Made by a program: the position numbers and the translations under genes | In this document: in pieces, positions 12,449-24,214 of the stretch | How positions within the stretch are numbered: position 1 is the first letter of the stretch | Layout of the letters: each line of letters opens with the position of its first letter | Source: Augochlora pura | Lineage: Eukaryota; Arthropoda; Insecta; Hymenoptera; Halictidae | Direction: 5' to 3' | DNA length: 64,000 nt | Assembly (NCBI RefSeq): GCF_028453695.1 | Contig: NC_135776.1 | Location: 17,802,663 to 17,866,662, forward strand | Notes under the pieces: generated by a model | Seen by the model: only the letters and a program-made list of their open reading frames with translations | Told to the model about the DNA's origin: nothing | The model's database searches: none

Positions 12449-15400
12449 CTCTAACTGTAGTGAGTGTTACATTGCGTATATAAAACTGAGACACAGAAGA
12501 AAAACAAAAAAACTCTTAATAACTCGTAAGCAAAAGAAAACAACTCGGCAGGTGGCAGTTCGGGGTGGGATGGGGAGATCTTTAGCGATTGCGTGGCCCT
12601 AAAAACACGCACGTACGTACGGTTAATTCCAAACAAATAAAAAACCAAACAAATCATTCGATATAACACGCATTGAATTTACGAAGCACGCAGAAAGTAC
12701 TCCTGCAAAGGACACGCACCTTGCGATAAAATAGAAATGGGAGACTGCAAAACAAAATGCATTTAGAGGGGCACTTTTCTTTGCCTTCTTCGCGATATAC
12801 TGAGAGAAGAACCATGAGCAAGCAAACGAAAAACAAAAAATGCTGTCTTTACACTTGTGTATGCATGGCCAAACAAAAGCAAACGACAACCAGAAAAAAA
12901 GAGAAAAAAGCGAATTAACATGAACGAAGTCGAGAACGTGTTTCGAGCGCGGCTCATACGCGTGTATGGTCACCCAATATAGTAATAAAATGGAATGTAG
13001 CACGCCCTCTCAGTCCGTCGGGACGACGATCATCCCCCTCGCTTTCATCGGTTCCAGTGAGTGAGAACGAATTAACAAGTGTGTCCTACAACGTTTTACG
13101 AATAGTGAAAAAAGCATATCTGCTTTGATGTTTGACCGTCGATCGAAGTGCATTATTGCGTTCGTTTGTTTGACCTGCTCCCTTCAGCCCCACACCCCCT
13201 TCTCCGTCGATTACAAATCAATCTCCTTCCCCCCGGCCCATCGTCTCGATTTGTCCCCTCTGCTCGTCCAATTCTCCGCTTTTTTACTGCGCGCTCGATC
13301 GCTCTCGCATACCATACGAAGTTTAAATCCAATGTTAATTGTATGCGCGGGCAAAATCGAATGTAAAATTGGCCGTTCGTCTCAGGATGAGCAACATCGT
13401 TGTCTGCGGTGAGAGCGAAGACACGCGGTTTCACTGATTTTCCCTTTGGTATCATCCATTAGGGTTTGTCTGACCAACTGCCTGTCTCCGGCCCCGCCGT
13501 CCCTTTAACAAGATATTACCGAGGTATGTACTTCCGAACGAAGTCCGAATCCCAAGTAATTTCGTACGCGTGTAGCTCCCAGCATTATGGGTCACGATAT
13601 CCTTCGTGTAGCCGTGGTTCTGTTTTGTCAAGGAAATGATGCGCATATGCAAAAGCGTCGTACTTAATGAAACACACGCAATAACTAAGTAATCAATCAT
13701 TTTAGCAAGCTCAAAATTTTTCTTTTTCGACACCAAATAATAATACACAAAGCGAAAGGAGAGGAAAAGAACTTTGAAATACATGTGCGAGAAAACTGCA
13801 ACCGTCTTCGACAACGTCGAACATTTTCTTTCCACTCACCTTCGATCCTTTTTCGCGATAAGTGAGACGATTACATCTTTTTCTATCTCTTTTTCTCTTT
13901 CTGTTTACAATTTCGTTCTTCTTTTTCAAATCGATGAAAAGCATGGACTATTAAGATACACCGAAAAGAAGTGTTGCTATAGATAACTTTTTTTAAGACG
14001 AAAAATTCGAAACAAAAAGAGTATAATATAAATTCCGTTATATCATCGTTATACACACGAGCAGAAGAAGCGAAAAACCAGTAGCCGTCTAGCTAGTCTG
14101 TAATATTATGGTTGTACTTTTTCATACACCCCATTGTGTAAAACTATAAAGATCGCTGTGGTATTACCAATTACAGAATAAACGATTGTATCCCGACTTT
14201 ATTCGTCCGCGCTCACTTCACACGCCGACTCACTAATCCTCGATTATTCCATTGCGTTTTCTTGGTTCGTGTCTACCCGTTCGTAGTATTCGTATCATCG
14301 TTATCTTTTCCCTGTTCATTCTTTTTCATTATTGTATCCGTGAACCATTCCGTCGATTTCTATTTTCAGTATAACATTCCAACGGTAGTAGACAATTCGT
14401 TTGTTAGTCTGTTAGCACGAAATTTTGTTAAGTGTGGTAAAGAAGTAAGCTTTGCGACGCGATGTCGATCATTCACTCGTTCAAGTAACCAGCTGCGGTT
14501 ATTTTTTCTATAAATTAGCACATATAAACTTCTATTTGCATAAAGATCTATTTGCAATCTAACTATTACTAACTATTCTATTAATATTATTTTTGTATCG
14601 CATAAGAACCGACGGTACTTCACAAATTAATTTTTCGTTTGTTAAACAGACATTGAACCGTTGCTGTGTGCTTATAATGGGAGAGTCTGATCTTGGTGAT
14701 TCGTGTGTAAAAGCGTGCAGCAAAAAAGCGAGGCATGTTACATGAAAAAATAAAAACGAAAGGAACCGCGCGCAGATAATCGAGTTCTGCTTAGAAAATC
14801 GGTGTGCATTATCGTGCCCCTCCCCCCTGTATTTAGGTATTAATAACGATACAAATTGATAATCATGTTATAAAGTACGTTACAAAGAATAACTCAAAGT
14901 AATATCAACGGCACCGTAAGTAAGTATATGCGAGTAATTTTAAGAGCGTAAAATTAGGGTATCACGACGAAATCAATTGACGCGATTCGTTTTCGAACAC
15001 CATTGAAGAAGAAACGAGAAATAAAAAATGAAAAAAAAAGGAATGATCTTTCGATGTGTGTGATCATCGAGAAATGTAGAAGTTAACACGCAAGGATGAA
15101 GATAAAGAAAAATAGAACGGGAAACTGCGCGATCGAAAATACGAAAATAGAGGAACAACGGAGGGATTGTAGAGAAAATTGGGGATCCATCGGCATAAGG
15201 AATTATATCATAGTAAATGCGGCAAGTGTTGGAGAGATTTAGGTACAATAAAAATTTGTCAGTGGCAACGAGCGGTGTAGTGGATTCCAAACGACGATAA
15301 ACTGTCAGATACCTCATCCAATTACTTGCTTACGCGATGGATTAAAAACAAGATGAAGTAGCCCAACCGCGATAATAATTAATATCGTCCACGACGTAGC

Positions 15401-15654
15401 GTGACTCATAAGCGAATGAGAAAAAAGCAAATGAAAACTTGTAGAGTGTTCCCGACTAACAGTAACAATCGTAGGTAGACTGTTTGGTCACCTGGGTTGT
15501 CCGTAGGACCTACTAAGTCGAATAGACGATCGGTGTATCGATTCAAACCGCTTTTAAATCCTTTATTCAGAATCATTGTACGTGTTTAGCCAATTTTTAC
15601 AAAGACACATCTACTTACTCCATCTCTTACTAGATGTACTCTACTTGCTCTTGT

Positions 15655-15700
15655 CTCTTTCCATCTCTCTCTCTTTCTCTCTCTCTCTTTTTCTCATTCT
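15655..15700. repeat. CT-rich microsatellite
   Basis: Near-continuous CT dinucleotide tract with a few TTT interruptions, in intergenic DNA downstream of 14-3-3 epsilon. Confidence 0.8.
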
Positions 15701-16102
15701 TTCTGTATTATAAATATTAGTTATCTGTAATTATCTTCAGTTCATTCCATCTTGTCGCTAACCCAGTTCAAGAGCGAATAATTAGACTTGGATATCAAAA
15801 TTTATCGTCATTTGGAGGAGGCTAAATTTGTCTTTGTTTTTATTTTTTACGAACAATTCTTTCCCCAATTCGCATGCGTTCTCACACACTTCTCTGTACG
15901 TACTACAATCGATACAATTTTACCGGATACGACCTTTTTCTGTAAAACCACACACGTGAAAGCTACAAATAAAGTAATTACAACTCTCTATTCGTTCAAT
16001 ACATTATATATAAATTAAATTATGCTATACTATAAATTATTATATATTATTAAATTGTATTATAGATTAAATGCCAATCAAAATGTAAACAATTCATGTG
16101 CG

Positions 16103-16177
16103 TGATATCAAGGCGTTTTCTTTATATGATTCACTTTGCAGAGTGAATCATCCAACATTAAAGCCTGCTATGATATC
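16103..16177. repeat. Compound palindrome / long imperfect hairpin
   Basis: Inner perfect 10-bp stem ATGATTCACT (16126-16135) with AGTGAATCAT (16142-16151) around loop TTGCAG. Outer arms GATATCA-GGC (about 16104-16114) and GCC-TGATATC (about 16163-16177) extend the fold after internal bulges. It lies in non-coding DNA. Confidence 0.75.
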
Positions 16178-16704
16178 TCTCGCGTTCATATTCAGCGATT
16201 GATTGTCCTTTTTGATATTAATTTAGCGAAAGTTCGTCGTGGTCAGGAAATGCCTCGGCCGTTCATTAACATCCACCTGTTTCAGAATTCGTTCTAAGAC
16301 ATTTGAATGTCTGTTCCAATCATGATCGAAGACAACCCTTTAGTCGATAATTCAAAATAGTTTCCAGATAAAAATTCCATTAAAAGAAACTACGATACTC
16401 ACTTACAATAGAAGAAACCATCAGAAATTTTGAGATAATTCTGGATGCTGTTGTACATTATACACGAAAAGCTTGGTATAATCGAATTTCCATAATATTC
16501 AGTACGATATTATTGAAACGGAGAAAGTCTTTTATAAATTGTAACTGCGTTGGATATTAAGAGTATAAATTCATCCCCCAAACAGCTACATAATGTACGA
16601 TTCCTTTTCATGATGCGTTAATCCTTAATTTACCTTGGGATTTTTAAATAACAACCCCCTTCCCCCGAGTGTCCGGTTGACTGGCAACGAAGGCTGAAAA
16701 ACAA

Positions 16705-17101
16705 TTAAGTGGCAACTGAAAATTTTGTCGCTCTAATAAACGTATGGATTATAGAGTGTTCCAATAAGGGTTTATCTCTTAATGAGAACAAGTAAGACCG
16801 ATCCTTACAATTTATCTTAATATTTTGTGGTTCTTTTTCTAAGTCTGCCTTCAACGGATTTTCGACGGTAATATCTGGCCTATTAAGCGACGATGTCGAG
16901 TACTTTCTTGAGGGTGTACTAACATTTCTCTTCAGGGTGGTCGGTGTGATTACTTTTAGCGACAACTGAAGTAATGGGACCAGAGGAAGAGGCGACAGTG
17001 GTGGAAATATCTTTTTCCTAGGTTTTCTCCAATGTCTTCAGCTCTTGCATCATTATCTCATTGTTTTCGGCCAACTTACTATCTTTGTCTATTGCAGACC
17101 C
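16705..17101 (-). pseudogene. Possible frame-disrupted reading frame, unknown protein
   Basis: On the minus strand a frame starting after a strong acceptor-like sequence (pyrimidine-rich, ending GCCGCAG at 17102) reads KLAENNEIMMQELKTLEK and then stops at 17018-17020. An overlapping frame continues as RKKIFPPLSPLPLVPLLQLS and stays open to 16705. A single-base change in the run of four A at 17023-17026 would join them, so this may be a decayed gene, an exon with a base error, or chance. I do not recognise the protein. It lies just downstream of Mdh2 on the same strand. Confidence 0.25.
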
Positions 17102-17549
17102 CTGCGGCAAGGATAACAGACGAAACATCGCTGTTCATACTTGTCTACAATCAATCAGATTATCTGAACGACAAAGGTGATAGCAAAAATAATGTTTATT
17201 TGTTGATTGATTGTTTTATTTTAAACTGTCTACATTAAATTTCAAGATTCAACATTGTTTTTCTTTCCTAATCAAGGCCTATGAGTATTGTTCGTATGGT
17301 AATAAAATCGTTTGCTTTGTTTTTTGGATCTTGTACGTTTATTTACTGGTTCGTAAAGAATGGATTTGGATTTGTTTTATACGGTATACGAGATGGGCTT
17401 ATCTACTGATTGGCATGTCGAAAGGATTCCCCTTTCGAATACAACGATTCGCGTACAACGCGAGGATTGTTGTAACGAATACTGATAACCGTCGATTCCT
17501 TCCAGTTCATGGTCAATCACACCTCTATCTAGTTCCAAATTAACGGCAT

Positions 17550-19334
17550 TCACTTCTTGTTTATGAAATCTTCTCCTTTCTGAATATTCTTCTTGAGTTC
17601 TGGAATAGCTTCGTCCAATAGCTTCTTCTCGTAACTGCTAAGAGTGCCAAGGCCAAGATTCTTTTCGACTCCCCCTTTCTATGAGCAGATATAAATGATA
17701 TATTATCTGCAGAAGTTTAGGCTTTCGTTGAGATATTTTACTTACGCCCAAGACAACAGGTGTCGAGAAGTATTTCGACGGTGTAACGTCGGACTTCACA
17801 TAAGAACACTCAATAATACCCTGTTCACCGTTCAGTGCTCTGACCAACGACAAACCGAATCGAGCACCTGCATATGCCATCGACAACGTGGCAGAGCCTG
17901 TACCCGCCTTCGCTTTAACAACCTCCGTACCCGCTTCCTGAATTCTCAGAGTGAGTGCTTTCAATTGATCCTCGGGGAAGGAGACTGATGGCTTGCATTG
18001 TGAGATAAGTGGAATAATAGTGATACCACTGTGTCCTCCGATAACCGGTACCGACGTTTTCTGTGGATCAAGACCCTAAAAAAAACATAGATTAGATACT
18101 GAGGTCTTAAACATTGAATCTTATTCTGTGCATATATTTTGAACTAACTTTAGCTTCAGCGATAAACGTATTTGCTCTGACAATATCTAGTGTGGTGACA
18201 CCAAATAATCTTTTAGGATCATAAACACCAGCCTTCTGCAATACCTCAGCAGCAATAGGTACTGTACTGTTAACTGGATTTGAAATAATTGCAATAAGTG
18301 CTTTTGGAGAGCTCTGTGCCACAGCCTGAACAAGATCTCTTACTATAGATGCATTCGTATTAAAAAGATCATCTCTGGTCATTCCTGGTTTACGTGGTAC
18401 ACCAGCAGGTATGATGACTACCTATAGCAAATAATATTCTTACATAATTACACATATATATGTATGTATGTATATATATTATATTATACATGTATATATA
18501 ATATAATATATCTTCAAGCAGAAAGGAATTCAGTATCTACAGTAGGAAATTCCACTGCGATGTATAAAATAGGAAACATACCTGAGCTCCTTTGACAGAG
18601 TCATTCAATTCATTAGGTCCAGTGTATGCTTTTACTTTAGCTTTTGTATCCATATGTGAGAGATCGGCAGCGACACCTGGCGTGTTCACGATATCGTATA
18701 AAGATAATTCGGTAACGAGAGGAGACTGTTTCAAGAGCAACGACAGCGGTTGTCCGATTCCACCGCTGGCGCCCATGACTGCGACCTTGGCATCGCGCTG
18801 AAAGATAAAGCAGAAATTAACATGGTTCAAATGTATTTTTCATTGTCAGGACATTCTGATGATTACTTTTTTTAGAAGTCCAAATTTAGACGCATGCGGT
18901 TACCAGAAACGTCAAGAACCATCTTGAAGAGCATTCAAACGAACGCATTGCCGATCGCAAAGTCAATCACATTATCGTCGATGCTATTGTATAATATTGA
19001 CTTAATTAGACTTGCAGTAACGGGTAATAATAATTATCCTATTTTTTGTACATTATTCTTGTCGCAAGACGAAAAGTGGTTGCATAACAATTTTGAATAC
19101 ATATCTACCATTGCGAAGATAAAGAATCAGCCGCAAAAAATTAAGGTCCCAAGTCTCTTACATGATTTATCTAATGTGCGAAATGTGAAATGCAAATCAT
19201 ACGTGTAAAAAGAATGATTTAGCTGACCGGCAGTGTTTATAAATCGTTGTGGGACTTACTCTGACACTCGTCGAGAGCCCTTTGGCTCCTTGTTGAGCGA
19301 CGGACAACGTGGGCTTCAGAATTCGTGGCAGCAT
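17550..19334 (-). CDS. Mdh2: Mitochondrial malate dehydrogenase, 340 aa
   Basis: Oxidises malate to oxaloacetate with NAD+ in the mitochondrial matrix (TCA cycle, malate-aspartate shuttle). Minus-strand exons: 19260-19334, 18582-18797, 18149-18421, 17746-18075, 17550-17678; total 340 codons plus stop, the normal family length. The first 25 residues ([20 protein letters not shown]...) form an Arg/Lys-containing, acid-free presequence. The Rossmann motif GASGGIGQP begins at residue 34. The substrate loop [17 protein letters not shown] and the catalytic histidine in VIGGHSG (H203) are present, as is [29 protein letters not shown]. The C-terminus GEDFINKK matches the mitochondrial rather than the cytosolic enzyme. 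It is divergent from the GTF2H3 gene, with 741 bp between the two start codons. Confidence 0.97.
18440..18515. repeat. AT/GTAT low-complexity repeat
   Basis: ATATATGTATGTATGTATATATATTATAT-type repeat inside the Mdh2 intron between coding exons 2 and 3. Confidence 0.8.
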
Positions 19335-20075
19335 GTTCAGGCAGCGGAACTTCGAGTAGTAATGTAACAGTAATGGATTTCAAGTTCGTGAAGACGACGT
19401 TCGATAACCTTTCAAAGACACCCTGGTGACCTCAATAATGTTCCACGTTCGTTCCGATTCCCTTCAACCAATCGGCTAACAACCCACTACAAAATACGTT
19501 TGCAACCATGCGCGTTTTCGCATGGATTATTTGCGCACGTCTCTGACTGTTGCATAAAAGGTGATCGGGCGGGAACTTTTAAAGAAAGCGTTAAAAATGT
19601 GTATGTATTTTCAACTGTATTTTTTAAAATCATGTACTTAACTTGTCAGTCCTGTCAAACAGTGTCCATTCAGAGTTGTGAATGTATAATTGCTACCAGC
19701 AGTCAACACTATTTGCATACCTATGGACATGGATACTGACACGTATTGAAAACAATGTTTATGCATATATACAAATACATATATATACACGAACTAAGTT
19801 GGGAAAGGTTAACAATATTCTACAAATAAATTATAAATTAAAAATGTTTTTATTTATGGACTCCTCCAAAAAGTTCGTAGAGTGTAATTTCCTTTCAATT
19901 CTGCTGGTACATAAACCTTAGTCGTTGGTATGTACGCATAGGTTGTTTGTACCTGTTTACCTAAATTTTTTGGAAAGTTGAGAGGATTAATAAAAATGAT
20001 CGAAATGTGTTGTTAAAAAACTGTGTGTATAATTATTGTTAGACACATTAGTCGCGTTAGCTTGATCAATTTGAA
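19335..20075. promoter_or_regulatory. Divergent promoter region of Mdh2 and GTF2H3
   Basis: 741 bp separate the two divergent start codons. No coding frame is supported. The first 150 bp next to Mdh2 are more GC-rich; the rest is AT-rich. I did not identify a specific core promoter element. The shared upstream region is inferred from gene orientation. Confidence 0.45.
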
Positions 20076-21399
20076 ATGACAAGCGGTAAGTTCGGATTAT
20101 TTAACCTATATCAGTAGCTGTTTCAACCTACAAAAATGTTTAAAGATCATCGTATTTGTTTCAGAAATAGAAACAAGCTTGTTGACAATTGTACTGGATG
20201 TGAATCCAGTGCAAAGAATAGTGAAACAAGAAACAAAAGTGTTAACACAATGTTTGGACTCTACTATCGTTTTTGCAAATGCACACTTGATGCAATCATC
20301 TAATAACCAATTAGCTATAATAGCGTGTCATAGCCATGGAGCAAGATTTTTGTATCCTTGTGAGAAACCTTCGGAAATTCGACAAATTGATGGACAGTAT
20401 GAAAAGTTTACTATGGTGGAGCGTACTATCAGACAGCAGTTGCAACAAGTAATCAATGAAATTTCTATGGACAAGCCTTTAAATGGAGAAAGTCTGCTAT
20501 CAGGAGCATTGACTATGGCACTCTGTTATGTAGCAAGATTAGAAAGAGAAAAAGTTGCTGGTCAAAAATTATATTCTAGAATACTTGTCATCACAGCTAG
20601 CAATGATTCAGCTACTCAATACATGAATTATATGAATATATTTTTTACCGCCCAAAAAATGGTTTGTCAGTGTTATTGCTTATTAATGTACGTGTCATAT
20701 GTTTAAGTAAGTAACTAATGCTTATTATTCAAAAATGCAGGGTATAATATTGGATGTCTGTAGCCTGGATCAGGAACTGACTCTACTTCAGCAGGGCTGC
20801 GATATAACTGGTGGAAATTATTTAAAAGTTCCCCACTTAAGTGGCTTACTGCAATACTTACTAGTAAGCAAAATGTAGTATTTATTCATACTTTTTTACT
20901 GCATGCATATCTGAACCCTAGAGTCAAGGATTCAGATATGATTTGAGCTTTGTTATTTAAAAGCAAACATTTGTCTGCTTAGTGGATATTTCTGCCAGAT
21001 CCAAATGTTAGGTCAAAGCTAGTACTTCCTCCACCTGTGAAAGTGGACTACAGGGCAGCATGTTTCTGTCATCAAGAATTAATAGATATTGGCTATGTGT
21101 GCTCCATATGTTTATCAAGTAAATAAAACTCTACAATATTTTAAACATTTTTAATGTACATACGATACACTGATTCATTGATTTTTTTTTACAGTATTCT
21201 GCAAATTCAGTCCAATATGCACAACTTGTCAGTATGTATTTTAATAGTATTGATCTATTACAATTACTTATATTATATGTATGTACTTGGGAAAATAATT
21301 TACGTTTTATCATCTTCTTACAGCACAGTATTCAAAATGCCAGGTCCTATACCTATGAAAATGAAAAAGAAGAAGAAAAATTTGGATATAGTTCACTAG
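20076..21399 (+). CDS. GTF2H3: General transcription factor IIH subunit 3 (p34/Tfb4), 292 aa
   Basis: Core TFIIH subunit that pairs with p44 and is required for transcription initiation and nucleotide-excision repair in the nucleus. Exons: 20076-20085, 20165-20661, 20741-20863, 20983-21118, 21195-21231, 21324-21399. The first coding exon holds only ATGACAAGCG. The N-terminal vWA-like domain begins [18 protein letters not shown]. It is followed by [20 protein letters not shown], then WIFLPDP and [15 protein letters not shown]. The C-terminal C4 zinc finger is [19 protein letters not shown] then [12 protein letters not shown], and the protein ends in a lysine-rich [13 protein letters not shown]. 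These match the human and yeast proteins closely and the length is normal. The tandem neighbour DNAL1 lies 464 bp downstream. Confidence 0.95.
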
Positions 21400-21863
21400 T
21401 TGTATTTAACTTAAAATTTTTTACTATAGAAATTTTCTATCTAAATACATATTTTCTCACCATATATCACATATAAATAAGAGTAATTAATATCTTGGCT
21501 GTGAAGTTTGTTTGTCTTTCTGTTGAATCTTCTTTGTACTTTATCTTTTATTCATTCTCAATTCGGTGCGCTTAACAATTAAAAAATGTTAGTCTCGAAT
21601 GTTTTAATAGCCAAGATTTAAATTACTACTATTGTTATATATTAATTATGTATTGAATGTTTTCGTGATACGAAAAATCCAAGATCACAATTGTAGTTGT
21701 CAAATGTACACTCTCCGACTGATTTGAAGTTATGAGTTTAATGAAGCTTGTTCATGTTGTGAGATTGACTTCTATTTCTTACACATTGTTTATAATTCTG
21801 TTACGTGGTGATAGTAACTATCTGTTTTAGTAACTACCAGCCTTTGAATTAGTTCTATCAGTT
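21400..21863 (+). other. Gap between GTF2H3 and DNAL1
   Basis: GTF2H3 3' UTR and presumed DNAL1 5' region. AT-rich, no coding exon seen. Confidence 0.6.
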
Positions 21864-22540
21864 ATGGTAATTATCATTTTTTAAATATGAAATAATTTTT
21901 ATCAGTATATTTTGTATATAATATTTTCAACAGGCTAAGTCAACAACTTGTAAGGATGCCATTCAACGATGGGAAGAAAAAACTGGTTTAACCGCCAGTG
22001 AACAAACTGAAATCAACTTATCCTTTCAATGGCCTCCTATTGAGAAAATGGACAACAACTTAGCAGCTCTAACATCTGTACAGTTAGTATTGAATTATTT
22101 AACGTCCAACTCCCTGACACAGTTGCAAACATCTTCTATACTTTAGAAAATTATCTCTCTCAACAAACATGATAGAGAAGATCAGTGGTATCAATTCCTT
22201 GAAGAACTTGAGAATTCTATCTATTGGGCGCAACTATATCAAAACATTTTCCGGTTTAGAAGCGGTGGGGGAGCATTTAGAAGAATTGTGGATATCTTAC
22301 AATCAGATCGAGAAAATTAAAGGTGTGAATGTTTTGAAAGCTCTAAAAGTCCTTTACATGTCCAATAATTTGGTGAAAGACTGGGCGGAATTCAATCGTT
22401 TGCAAGAAATACCACATCTTGAGGATTTATTGTTTATTAACAATCCTATCTGCGAAAACGTGGACGTAGAATTTTGGCGTAGTCAAGTCATTAAAAGGCT
22501 GCCCAAATTGAAGAAATTGGATGCTATACCCATTGTTTAA
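21864..22540 (+). CDS. DNAL1: Axonemal dynein light chain 1 (LC1), 181 aa
   Basis: Leucine-rich-repeat light chain that binds the motor domain of outer-arm dynein heavy chain and tubulin in cilia and flagella; in insects this means sperm and chordotonal neurons. Exons: 21864-21866 (only the ATG), 21934-22082 and 22147-22540. The N-terminus [19 protein letters not shown] and the block [20 protein letters not shown] align with vertebrate LC1. The LRRs run through [40 protein letters not shown] and [20 protein letters not shown], then [11 protein letters not shown]. The acidic tail of vertebrate LC1 is absent; the protein ends LDAIPIV. AATAAA at 22598-22603 is a likely poly(A) signal. It is convergent with ZPR1, with 198 bp between stop codons. 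Confidence 0.95.
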
Positions 22541-22738
22541 ATATTTTTAAATGACTACGTTCAATCTAATCGTAATTTAATGAAATCTATATGGTTAATA
22601 AAAAGTTGAGTCTTGTTAAAAATCTTGCAACAAGATTGCACAATATGTATTTACATAACACAGTATGTATACATTTATGATACATTTTTTTTTATCAAAT
22701 ATGATACATTAGATTGATATCGTCTCTGCAATGAGTAG

Positions 22739-24207
22739 TTAGTAATTCTCGACCTTCATATCATTCAGACCAAGTTCCTCATTCTGTTCATAACTTCTTT
22801 CGTATTTGGTGATCTTCAAACCAGAATCGATTCCATCATCTGATAGACTTTGTATGTAGCTGTTACCTGCTGCATCATCTAATATCAAAGTTATTTTTCG
22901 CTTTCCTTCTAGTATCTCGTCTAAATGCGATAGAAACGTTTCCATTTTCTTCACGATTTCCTCATCGCTGCTATCCCCAGTAAACGCCGTTGATGACGAT
23001 AACTGATCTTTAACCGCCATTAAAATACCCTCGACGGTGGTAAATCGTCCACCTAAAGCAGTAGATCCAACTTCCAGTTCCAATTCTGGTATCTCCATGT
23101 AACAAGTTTCCGATTTTAATAGATCTCGACTGAAGTCTTCTTTTCCGGCAACGGTCACTTCTATTTTCACTCCTTGGGATTCAATACCTCCCCCGCTTTT
23201 AACTTCGTTAGTTCGGTGACCACAAGATTCACAGACTGTTGCCATGATCACCACCTCTTTAAAATGTGGTATGTCTAAATAATCAATTAAGGATAGTAAA
23301 ATTATCAATAAGAGCGCAAAATTAGTATTAACTATTATGAAAGGATACTTGTCATTTTCATGTTGGTTTCACATGGACAATTACATTCTGGGCAGTTCGT
23401 TCTAAATGAAAGAACTTCACCCTCAATTTCTTCTAACGTATATTCTCCTTCTTTTATAGGTTTTAGTAGAACATTGTCTGAATTTTCGTTGTAGATCCCT
23501 AACGTGTGATCTTGATCTGTTGTTCTCTTAAATTTAACAACAGTGCACTTTGCATCCTTCAAGGGTGCATTTGGATTCTCTATGTGAGACTCTCCCGATA
23601 TGTCCTCTAATGTAATAGTGAAAGGTTCCTTCACCAATTTCAACTTCCTCAATTTCTCAAGAAACTGATCAATTTGTGCAGCTGAATCTGGATTTTCTTT
23701 TCTTCTGGCAGGTTGGTCTTGTTCTAAACCAATTATTGCTCTTTGTATTATACCCTCTATCGTTGTAATTTCACCTTTTTGTGATCTGGATGGAATTTCA
23801 AAATCCAGAGATGGGATTTTTACACTGGTGTAATCAGACTTGATAACTTGACGGTTCAAGTCCTTAGGTGTTGTAACTTGCAATGTTATTCTAATGCCTT
23901 TCTCTTGAATTTTTCCACTATTCTGTATCTCGTTATTCTGATAGCCACAATGTTCACAGTCGAATGACATTACCACAATGTCCTTATAATGTGGAATTTT
24001 TGTCAACAGTAATCTGGTGGTACCCTGTTAAATAATATTTTGGTTATAATACATGAGAGCGTACTAAAGATTTAAGTACATTACATTTTGTCCGCAATTT
24101 ATGCAAAGACTCTCGATCTCTGTAATTTCTGGCTCTGGATCGTCTGCCGTCAAATTCCGAAATAACGGTTTTGTCTTTCCTTCGATTATTATTTTATTTT
24201 CCGCCAT
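22739..24207 (-). CDS. ZPR1: Zinc finger protein ZPR1, 444 aa
   Basis: ZPR1 binds and helps fold eEF1A; it shuttles between cytoplasm and nucleus and is linked to SMN and proliferation in animals. Minus-strand exons: 24085-24207, 23349-24024, 22739-23274. The family architecture is complete: two C4 zinc fingers (C35/C38/C64/C67 and C252/C255/C281/C284), each followed by an A/B domain. Conserved blocks are PEITEIESLCINC, TRLLLTKIP, SQKGEITTIEGIIQRA, GLEQDQPARR, NCPECNCPCETNMKM, IPHFKEVVIMAT, GHRTNEVKSGGG, SETCYMEIPELELEVG and YEQNEELGLNDMK. The start ATG at 24207 is the first in frame and gives the expected MAEN-type N-terminus. Confidence 0.97.
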
Positions 24208-24214
24208 TTTTAGG

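Larger units (their letters stand above)
12449..17549. other. 14-3-3 epsilon 3' UTR and intergenic DNA towards Mdh2
   Basis: Long non-coding stretch. The plus strand is strikingly A-rich from about 12470 to 12920, as expected for an extended 3' UTR. AATAAA at 14177-14182 is a good poly(A) signal candidate for 14-3-3 epsilon. A CT-rich tract lies at about 15655-15700. A compound palindrome (16103-16177) and a frame-disrupted minus-strand frame (16705-17101) are described separately. TTTATT at 17338-17343 and 17195-17200 could serve as reverse-strand poly(A) signals for Mdh2. Confidence 0.55.

Noticed and set aside
17211..17543. Plus-strand 110-codon frame and overlapping minus-strand frame near the Mdh2 stop
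   Set aside because: Both overlap non-coding 3' sequence with no conserved motif; treated as chance frames.
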